Assembly: GCA_039934875.1 (NCBI GenBank)
Contig: JBDTLH010000386.1
Span: 1-11,664, forward strand
DNA from: JBDTLH01 sp039934875
GTDB taxonomy: Bacteria > Acidobacteriota > Terriglobia > Terriglobales > Acidobacteriaceae
DNA: 11,664 nucleotides
Reading direction: 5' to 3'
This document shows positions 6,567 through 11,664 of this stretch, in pieces. Within the stretch, counting starts at the first letter, position 1. Every line of letters begins with the position of its first letter. Under the pieces are notes generated by a model, which saw only the letters and a program-made list of their open reading frames with translations, was not told where the DNA came from and made no database searches. The position numbers and the translations under genes were made by a program.

Positions 6567-8633
6567 TCAGTCTCCCGCGGATTTACTCGGGGCGGCGGCA
6601 CCCGGCTTGAGATATCTGTTGTACCAGGCAAGATAGCGCTCATAACGGTCGCGGATGAAGCTGGGACGCTTGAATCCGTGGAACTCGCCGGGGTAAATGA
6701 CGAGTTCGGTGGGAACGCCGAGGGAGCGCAGCGCCTCGTACATTTGTTCGCCTCCGACCAGAGGGACATTGAAGTCTTTATCGCCGCCCATGAAGAGCGT
6801 GGGGGTGTGAATGCGGTCGGCGTGGAAGAAGTCGTAAGAGATTTTCATCCAGCCGGCGGGGTTCTTCCACGGCGGTCCGATTTCGTTATCGTATTGGCGG
6901 ACGTACTCGTCCACGCCGTACATCGTGAGCTGGTTGGCGCTGCCCGCGCCGCTGATGGCCGCCTTGAAGCGCGGGTCAGAGGCAATGGTGTAATCGGTGA
7001 GGATGCCGCCGTAGCTCCAGCCGCCGATGCCGAGGCGATTGGGATCGGCGACGCCGGTGGAGACCACGTGGTCCATGGAAGCGAGCAAGTCGGCGACTTC
7101 GTGGTTGCCCCAATCGGCCCAGATGCTGCGCTGGTAAGTCTGGCCGCGTCCCGCGCTGCCGCGGTAGTTGACGTTCACGACCACGTATCCGTTGGCGGCG
7201 AAGAACTGGCGCTCGAAGCTGAACGCATGCTCGTCTTGTCCATTGGGACCGCCGTGTATCCGCAGCAGGGTGGGATACTTTTGGCCGCTGACGTAGTTCG
7301 CGGGTTTGGTGACGAGTCCGTGGACGTCGGTACCGTCTTTGCTCTTGAACTCGATGTTGGAGACGCCGCCCAGTTGCAGCTCCGAGAACAGCACATCGTT
7401 CTCCGAGGTGAGTTTACGCAGCCCGCCGTCTTCGAGGGCGAACACTTCATTGGGGGCCGCGTCCGAAGCGGAGAGCAGCGCGATGTTGCCGCCGCGGGCG
7501 TTGATCGAGGAGACGACGGCGGGTTGCTTGACCAGATGTTCGAGATCGCCGCCGCTAATTGAAATCTCGGCGGGATATTCATACCGGTCATCCGCGACCA
7601 GGAAAAGTAGAGATTTGCCGTCGGGCGTGAACTGAGGGTCGGATACTCCGCGGTCAAGTTTCTGGGTGAGGACACGAGGCGCGCCGCCATCGGCGGGGAC
7701 GACGGCGAGGCGCGCCATATCGTATGCTTCGTATTTGAGTTCGTCGCCCTGCAGGTAGGCGATCAGTTTGCTGTCCGGGCTCCAAACGATTTTCCCGCCA
7801 TCGGGACCGGGCCAGGTGGTCAGTTTGCGCGCCGTTGCGCCGGGGCGCGCATCGACGACAAAGACGTCGGTGTTCTGGCTACGGTCGGGGTCCTGATCGT
7901 GATTGCTGACGAAGGCGATCTTTGAACCGTCCGGGGAAAAGACGGCGTTCTCGTCGTCGAAGTTGCCCGTAGTGATGGGATCGAGCTTCGCAGTCGCTAC
8001 GTCAAAGAGGTAAATGTGATTGTGCTTGTTGCCGGAGAGATAGCCCTCGATATCCTGCTTGAAGTGGTAGCGGTCAATGACGATGGGCTTCGGCGGCTTG
8101 GCCGGCGCGGGTGTATTGGGCGCAGTATTAGGCGCGGGCTTAGCTTCTTTATCCGCATCTTCTTTCTCTTTGAGGATGAGGACGAGCTTTTTGGAATCAG
8201 GCGACCACTCATAGGAGGAGATGTCGTAGTCCTTGAAGTGGGTGAGTTGGTGGGCCTCGCCGCCGCGCCGGTCGAGCAGCCAGATCTGCGATCCTTTGGT
8301 TTCACCGGGGCGTCCAGAGGTGAAGGCAAGGTATTGGCCGTCGGGGCTGAAGCGCGGAGAGCTGGTGGATTCGCTCCCGTAGGTGACGGGAAGGTGCTGC
8401 GCGCCATCCCAACTGACGAGAGAGATGTGGGTGATGCGCTTGTCGGCGTCCTTATCGACGGTCGAGACGGTGTAGGCGATCCACTTGCCGTCCGCAGAAA
8501 GCTGCGGATCGGCGACCTCATGGAGACGGGCGAGGTCGTCGAGATTGATGGCGCGCTTGGTTTGCGCCAAGGCAGTGCAGGTGAAGGCAGTAACTACGAC
8601 GACGGCGACGAGGATTCGGCGAGCAGTTTTCAT
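6567..8633 (-). CDS. Exported S9 family peptidase (prolyl oligopeptidase / acylaminoacyl-peptidase type)
   Basis: Serine peptidase predicted to act outside the cytoplasm on oligopeptides. The 688-aa protein starts with a signal peptide (basic MKTARR, hydrophobic core, likely cleavage after ALA at 21-23). Residues about 30-410 form a beta-propeller with repeated SPDG/SPDS (PD40) motifs, for example at 96-99, 144-147, 233-236 and 285-288. The alpha/beta-hydrolase domain follows from about 425. The catalytic triad is Ser540 in GGWSYGG, Asp620 in GGDKDFNVP and His652 in EFHGF; HGGPNG at 460-465 is the oxyanion-side motif. A Lys/Glu- then Pro/Ala-rich low-complexity insert lies at about 155-184 between propeller blades. 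Peptidases of this type are often present in many copies in Acidobacteriota. No Shine-Dalgarno is visible before the ATG at 8633. The gene is divergent from the toxin-antitoxin pair. Confidence 0.93.
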   Translation of the reverse strand: MKTARRILVAVVVVTAFTCTALAQTKRAINLDDLARLHEVADPQLSADGKWIAYTVSTVDKDADKRITHISLVSWDGAQHLPVTYGSESTSSPRFSPDGQYLAFTSGRPGETKGSQIWLLDRRGGEAHQLTHFKDYDISSYEWSPDSKKLVLILKEKEDADKEAKPAPNTAPNTPAPAKPPKPIVIDRYHFKQDIEGYLSGNKHNHIYLFDVATAKLDPITTGNFDDENAVFSPDGSKIAFVSNHDQDPDRSQNTDVFVVDARPGATARKLTTWPGPDGGKIVWSPDSKLIAYLQGDELKYEAYDMARLAVVPADGGAPRVLTQKLDRGVSDPQFTPDGKSLLFLVADDRYEYPAEISISGGDLEHLVKQPAVVSSINARGGNIALLSASDAAPNEVFALEDGGLRKLTSENDVLFSELQLGGVSNIEFKSKDGTDVHGLVTKPANYVSGQKYPTLLRIHGGPNGQDEHAFSFERQFFAANGYVVVNVNYRGSAGRGQTYQRSIWADWGNHEVADLLASMDHVVSTGVADPNRLGIGGWSYGGILTDYTIASDPRFKAAISGAGSANQLTMYGVDEYVRQYDNEIGPPWKNPAGWMKISYDFFHADRIHTPTLFMGGDKDFNVPLVGGEQMYEALRSLGVPTELVIYPGEFHGFKRPSFIRDRYERYLAWYNRYLKPGAAAPSKSAGD

Positions 8634-8660
8634 CGGGAGAAGTGTAGCACTTGGGGGCGA

Positions 8661-8666
8661 TACAAT
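8661..8666 (+). promoter_or_regulatory. Possible -10 of the DUF433-DUF5615 module
   Basis: TACAAT matches the -10 consensus at five of six positions and would place transcription start about 15 nt before the GTG at 8688. No good -35 is seen at the expected distance, so this is weak. The neighbouring inverted repeat AAGTG-TAG-CACTT (8640-8652) falls in the -35 area and could be an operator. Confidence 0.3.
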
Positions 8667-8687
8667 AAGAGTACGAGTGAGGCAGGT

Positions 8688-8921
8688 GTGGCAATTGAGT
8701 GGTCACAGTGTCGGGCGGTGGAAAGTGTGCCGGAACGGATGAGCGGTGCGTGGGTGTTCCGCGGCACGCGAATACCTGTCTCTGCCATCTTTGAAAACCT
8801 CGAAGATGGGCTGGCGATAGGTGACCTTCTAAAGATGTACGATGGGCTTACCCGCGAACAGGTGCAGGCGGTGCTGGAATTCGCCGCGCAGAGCCTCGAA
8901 GCTCCCGCGCGCGCAAGCTAA
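8688..8921 (+). CDS. DUF433 family antitoxin-like protein
   Basis: Small protein of 77 aa. It begins VAIEWSQCRAVESVPERMSG (GTG start), followed by AWVFRGTRIPVSAIFENLEDG and ending in LTREQVQAVLEFAAQSL. This is the standard DUF433 layout, a winged or helix-turn-helix-like fold often paired with PIN-like DUF5615 toxins. Its presumed job is to neutralise the downstream protein and repress the operon. The GTG at 8688 is chosen because homologues begin close to the IEWSQC motif and a GAGG lies 5 nt upstream (8679-8682). The same frame stays open far upstream across the opposite strand of the peptidase gene, so automated callers may over-extend it. Its TAA overlaps the next ATG by one base (TAATG), which suggests translational coupling. 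Confidence 0.85.
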   Translation: MAIEWSQCRAVESVPERMSGAWVFRGTRIPVSAIFENLEDGLAIGDLLKMYDGLTREQVQAVLEFAAQSLEAPARAS

Positions 8922-9247
8922 TGCGAATACTTTTCGACCAAGGAACGCCGGTTCATATCGCGCGATCGCTCACGTCTCATACAGTCAGAACCGCAAGACA
9001 ACAAGGGTGGAGCTCTCTGTCAAATGGTGATCTGTTGCGCGCGGCCGAAGCTGCTGGTTTTGACGTGTTGCTCACCACCGATAGAAACCTGGTCTATCAA
9101 CAGAATCTGAAAGCACGCAAGATCGCAATTGTTGTTCTAAGTAAGAATCGGTGGATTCTTATGCAGCCAAAGCTGCCGCAAATCGTCGCGGCCGTCGAAT
9201 CAACCAGGCCCGGTAGCTATGCAGAAGTAGAAATCCCAGAGCGATAG
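8921..9247 (+). CDS. DUF5615 PIN-like toxin candidate
   Basis: A 108-aa protein of the DUF5615 / Mut7-C-like PIN-fold group, commonly the putative RNase partner of DUF433 antitoxins. The N-terminal strand MRILFDQGTP carries acidic Asp6. SNGDLL at 34-39 holds Asp37. LLTTDRN at 50-56 holds Asp54, in the position of the conserved PIN-like Asp. These residues are consistent with a metal-binding acidic site. It starts on the last base of the antitoxin stop codon, so the two form one transcription unit. It is convergent with the inositol-phosphate synthase gene. The toxin role is inferred from family and pairing; no activity can be read from the sequence. Confidence 0.82.
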   Translation: MRILFDQGTPVHIARSLTSHTVRTARQQGWSSLSNGDLLRAAEAAGFDVLLTTDRNLVYQQNLKARKIAIVVLSKNRWILMQPKLPQIVAAVESTRPGSYAEVEIPER

Positions 9248-9298
9248 AGGCGGTTCATAGCGAAAAACGCGTCATACGGGCGTGTGCCGCCTGATTGC
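9241..9298. terminator. Possible hairpin between convergent genes
   Basis: AGGCGG (9248-9253) pairs with CCGCCT (9287-9292). Outside it GCGAT (9241-9245) can pair with ATTGC (9294-9298) using one G-U, across a small internal loop. The 33-nt loop holds a smaller GCG-A5-CGC hairpin. It lies in the 65-bp gap between the toxin and inositol-phosphate synthase stop codons, where a bidirectional terminator is expected. It has no T-tract on either strand, so intrinsic termination is uncertain. Confidence 0.3.
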
Positions 9299-9312
9299 GT
9301 CACCGTAACCAA

Positions 9313-10641
9313 TTAATCGTAGTATTCCAGCCCCAGGTGTGTGATCAAGTCCTCGCCCTTCAGGTGGCGAAGCGTGTTCTTCATCTTCATCATCTGGATG
9401 AAAAGATCATGCTCGGGATACAAGCCGGGCGCGGTCATCGGCGATTTGAAGAAGAAACTGAGCCACTCCTGGATGCCGATGCTCCTGAGTTCATCGGTGC
9501 GCGCGGCAAGGTCGCTGAACAGGCAGAGATCAAGCACGATGGGAGCAGCGAGTATCGAGTCGCGGCAGAGGAAATTCACTTTGATCTGCATGGGATAGCC
9601 CAACCATCCGAAGATGTCGATGTTGTCCCAGCCCTCTTTGTTATCGCCGCGCGGAGGGTAGTAGTTGATGCGCACTTTGTGGAAGATATTCCCGTAGAGC
9701 TGGGGGTAGAGAGCCGGCTGCAGGATGTTGTCGAGCACGCCGAGCTTCGATTCCTCTTTGGTCTTAAACGACTCGGGATCGTCGAGCACCTCGCCGTCGC
9801 GGTTGCCCAGAATGTTGGTCGAATACCATCCCGCGACGCCCAACATGCGGGCTTTGAGCATCGGAGCGAGGACGGTCTTGAGCAGCGTCTGTCCGGTCTT
9901 GAAATCTTTGCCGCAGATGGGTGCATTGTTCTTCTGCGAGAGTTGGCGCATTACCGGCAGATCAACTGTCAGGTTGGGCGCGCCGTTGGCAAACGGGACC
10001 CCTTCCATCAGCGCGGCATAGGCATAGATCATGGAGGGGGCAATGTTGAAGTCGTCGGCTTCGAGTCCTCTCTCGAAGGCCTCGACCGATTCGTGCACGG
10101 CGGTTTTTTCCAGGTAGATTTCGGTCGAGCCGCACCACATGACGACCAGCCGGTCGGCGCCGCTCGATTTTTTGAAGTCGCGAATGTCCTGCCGCACCTG
10201 CTCCGCGATCTCGCGCTTGTTCTTGCCGGTCTTGACATTGGTTCCGTGCAGCCGCTTCACATATTTCTGGTCGAAGCACGCCTTCATCGGCTTAATGCCG
10301 GAGAGAAAGTCCTTGAGTTGATCGAGCAGTTTATCTTCCAGCACCCCGGCATTTTTCGCGGCGGTGTACATGTCGTCCTCGAAGACGTCCCATCCGGTGA
10401 AGACCAGATCATCGAGCTTTGCCAGGGGCACGAAATCTTTGATCAGCGGCGTGTTGTTGTCGGTGCGCTTGCCCAGGCGAATAGTCCCCATCTGGGTCAT
10501 GGAGCCGATGGGCTTCGAGATGCCGCGGCGGATGGCCTCGACCCCGGCGACGAAGGTGGTGGCCACTGCGCCCATGCCGGGGATCATGATTCCGAGTTTG
10601 CCCTTGGCGGGCGCGATGTTGGACATGCTGTAGGGGACCAT
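9313..10641 (-). CDS. ino1: Inositol-3-phosphate synthase (myo-inositol-1-phosphate synthase)
   Basis: NAD-dependent isomerase that converts glucose 6-phosphate to 1D-myo-inositol 3-phosphate in the cytoplasm, the first step to inositol and inositol lipids. The 442-aa protein has an N-terminal Rossmann motif GIMIPGMGAVATTF (17-30). Conserved segments include GKDFKTGQT (244-252), NILGNRDGEVL (276-286) and TKEESK (294-299), typical of the family's catalytic region. The length fits prokaryotic members. The ATG at 10641 gives MVPYSMSNIAP; the second ATG at 10626 gives MSNIAPAKGKLG, which looks more like a usual N-terminus. Neither has a well-spaced Shine-Dalgarno (AAGG abuts the first ATG), so the start is uncertain by five residues. 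It is monocistronic by layout: convergent with the toxin gene and divergent from rdgB. Confidence 0.93.
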   Translation of the reverse strand: MVPYSMSNIAPAKGKLGIMIPGMGAVATTFVAGVEAIRRGISKPIGSMTQMGTIRLGKRTDNNTPLIKDFVPLAKLDDLVFTGWDVFEDDMYTAAKNAGVLEDKLLDQLKDFLSGIKPMKACFDQKYVKRLHGTNVKTGKNKREIAEQVRQDIRDFKKSSGADRLVVMWCGSTEIYLEKTAVHESVEAFERGLEADDFNIAPSMIYAYAALMEGVPFANGAPNLTVDLPVMRQLSQKNNAPICGKDFKTGQTLLKTVLAPMLKARMLGVAGWYSTNILGNRDGEVLDDPESFKTKEESKLGVLDNILQPALYPQLYGNIFHKVRINYYPPRGDNKEGWDNIDIFGWLGYPMQIKVNFLCRDSILAAPIVLDLCLFSDLAARTDELRSIGIQEWLSFFFKSPMTAPGLYPEHDLFIQMMKMKNTLRHLKGEDLITHLGLEYYD

Positions 10642-10739
10642 CCTTGTGAGTATGAAAACTAACTAGTGTCGCAAGTTCAGAGGGTAAAAAGCAAATAGAG
10701 TGCAGTGAATGGCGCGGAGTTGGCGGTCAGTGGCTGCGA

Positions 10740-10853
10740 TTCACCGCAAAAGACGCGGAGGACGCGAGGGAACAGGGCCCTCAGAGTTCACGCTATGTTC
10801 GCCTTCTGATTCGCTCGGCTTTTCTTCGTGTCCTCTGTGTCCTTCGTGGTTAA
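10740..10853. repeat. Imperfect long hairpin, dispersed-repeat type, upstream of rdgB
   Basis: The left arm, 10740-10769, contains CACCGCAAAAGACGCGGAGG; the right arm, 10824-10853, contains CCTCTGTGTCCTTCGTGG. Aligned without gaps over 30 positions, 22 are Watson-Crick and five more are G-U in plus-strand RNA, leaving only three mismatches. The loop is 54 nt. Arms of this kind (ACCGC-AAAGACGCGGAGG with a CTTCGTGTCC...CTTCGTGGTT counterpart) recur in intergenic regions of many environmental bacterial genomes, from memory. The right arm ends 11 bp before the rdgB ATG, so the hairpin could sit in its leader. It lies in the 223-bp ino1-rdgB divergent gap, in which I found no convincing promoter. 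Confidence 0.7.
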
Positions 10854-10864
10854 ATCGATTCGAG

Positions 10865-11512
10865 ATGCGGATTTATATGGCGACCTCCAACCCTGGCAAG
10901 CTGCGGGATTTTTCCGCGTTGCTTTCCCCTGGCGAAATTGAGCTCGAGCTAATGCCCGCCAACGCATTGCAGCCAGCTCCGGCGGAAACCGGTGCGACCT
11001 TCGAGGAAAACGCGCGCATCAAGGCGATCCAGTACTCGCAGCGCCTACCCGGAGAGCTGGTGCTGGCGGATGACAGCGGCCTGGAGGTGGATGCGCTCGA
11101 TGGCGCGCCGGGGGTACATTCCGCGAGATACGCGGCGCTCGAAGAATTCGCCAATTCCCATGAGAATTCGCCGGATGACGCCAACAATGCGCGCTTGCTG
11201 CGCGAGTTGGACCGAGTCCCTGATGCGCAGCGCACCGCGCGATTTCTGTGTGTGCTGGCGCTGGCACGCGCTGGCGAGGTACTGAAAATCTCGCGCGGCA
11301 CCGTCGAAGGGATGATCCTGCGCGAGCAGCGGGGCAGCGGCGGCTTTGGCTATGATCCGCTGTTTATGGTTCCGGAACTCGGAGTGACGTTCGCGCAGAT
11401 TTCGACCGAGCAGAAGGGCGAGAACAGCCATCGTGGCCGGGCGTTCCGGGCGATGCTGGAGAAGATAGGTTGCGGAATTGGCACAGTAGAATTCGGGGAT
11501 CCCGTCCTCTGA
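10865..11512 (+). CDS. rdgB: Non-canonical purine NTP pyrophosphatase (XTP/dITP diphosphatase, RdgB/HAM1)
   Basis: House-cleaning enzyme that hydrolyses dITP, XTP and ITP to monophosphates, keeping deaminated purines out of nucleic acids. The protein is 215 aa. ATSNPGKLRDF (6-16) is the family N-terminal nucleotide motif. TFEENARIKA is at 45-54, LADDSGLEVDAL with Asp69-Asp70 at 67-78, GAPGVHSARY at 80-89, GSGGFGYDPLF at 157-167 and SHRGRAF at 188-194. All the expected substrate and metal ligands seem present. The ATG at 10865 is chosen because the conserved domain starts there. The frame stays open another 52 codons upstream, but that part reads through the hairpin repeat and has no family similarity. 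No strong Shine-Dalgarno is visible. Confidence 0.94.
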   Translation: MRIYMATSNPGKLRDFSALLSPGEIELELMPANALQPAPAETGATFEENARIKAIQYSQRLPGELVLADDSGLEVDALDGAPGVHSARYAALEEFANSHENSPDDANNARLLRELDRVPDAQRTARFLCVLALARAGEVLKISRGTVEGMILREQRGSGGFGYDPLFMVPELGVTFAQISTEQKGENSHRGRAFRAMLEKIGCGIGTVEFGDPVL

Positions 11513-11608
11513 TAGTATTCATGAGCAAGACTTAACTTGACCTAATCATCTCCAGTCGAGCACAGTGTCTGTACCCTTGGGCTCTTGGGCAGATTTCCGC
11601 GCATCTAT

Positions 11609-11664
11609 ATGTTTATGACTCTTGAAAAAGAACTCGCAACCTATCGAGCCAAACTGCCAGAGCT
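11609..11664 (+). CDS. Start of a probable small unidentified protein, cut by the window edge
   Basis: ATG at 11609 (or in-frame ATG at 11615) opens MFMTLEKELATYRAKLPEL, which runs off the end. The hydrophilic, helix-prone start with Leu/Glu/Lys spacing looks like a genuine N-terminus, and short bacterial proteins beginning MTLEKEL are familiar to me, but too little is present to name it. The frame has no stop upstream as far as I checked (to 11582), so an earlier start is possible. No good promoter or Shine-Dalgarno was found. The interval from the rdgB stop to here is 96 bp. Confidence 0.4.
   Translation, partial: MFMTLEKELATYRAKLPE

Noticed and set aside
6513..7562. 349-aa plus-strand open frame opposite the S9 peptidase
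   Set aside because: Antisense shadow of the peptidase: low-complexity Val/Ala/Gly/Asp composition and no recognisable domain.
8640..8652. AAGTG-TAG-CACTT inverted repeat in the peptidase/toxin-antitoxin divergent gap as an operator
   Set aside because: Five-bp arms are too short to support on their own and no second copy was found nearby. It is mentioned under the possible -10 only.
8016..8687. Upstream extension of the DUF433 frame across the peptidase gene
   Set aside because: The frame is open only because it is antisense to the peptidase. Family similarity begins after the GTG at 8688.
9295..10662. 455-aa plus-strand open frame opposite the inositol-phosphate synthase gene, longer than the real gene
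   Set aside because: It is the antisense shadow of a clearly recognisable family protein. Its composition (Val/Leu/His/Arg/Asp-rich) is typical of reading the complement of GC-rich codons, and I see no family motif.
10709..10864. 52-codon upstream extension of the rdgB frame
   Set aside because: It reads through the hairpin repeat and has no similarity to RdgB; the conserved N-terminus starts at the ATG at 10865.
11537..11565. TTGACC as a -35 for the gene at the right edge
   Set aside because: No -10-like hexamer at 16-18 bp downstream.

Overview
The window looks like a chromosomal segment of a moderately GC-rich Gram-negative-type bacterium. The protein sequences and the gene mix (dcw cluster, archaeal/eukaryal-type inositol-phosphate synthase, dispersed intergenic repeats) resemble Acidobacteriota (Terriglobia-like). 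That assignment is inference from sequence style, not from a database search. I see no phage, transposase, CRISPR array, tRNA or rRNA.

Left part (1-4311, all minus strand, read right to left): the start of a division and cell wall (dcw) cluster in the order mraZ, rsmH (mraW), ftsL, ftsI. ftsI runs off the left edge. mraZ has a clear sigma70-like promoter. Just downstream of its -10 lie four GTGG(A/T) direct repeats spaced exactly 10 bp apart, an apparent MraZ autoregulatory box. mraZ and rsmH abut with no spacer. The rsmH-ftsL and ftsL-ftsI gaps are instead unusually long for this cluster. They carry phase-locked 7-bp tandem repeats, and the first gap also carries a long imperfect inverted repeat.

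Middle part (4312-8633, minus strand): a secreted S9 (prolyl-oligopeptidase-type) peptidase, then a stand-alone receiver-domain response regulator and a membrane CHASE3-PAS histidine kinase. The last two form a compact two-component pair directly upstream of the dcw cluster.

Right part (8634-11664): a divergent plus-strand two-gene module (DUF433 antitoxin-like, then DUF5615 PIN-like toxin, stop/start overlap) that converges on a minus-strand inositol-3-phosphate synthase gene. Divergent from that is rdgB (XTP/dITP pyrophosphatase), preceded by a long imperfect hairpin of dispersed-repeat type. The window ends in the first codons of a probable small gene.

Most genes are conserved housekeeping genes. 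The items worth a second look are the intergenic structures (MraZ box, heptamer arrays, the two inverted-repeat elements) and the small toxin-antitoxin module. I found no convincing new multi-gene system.
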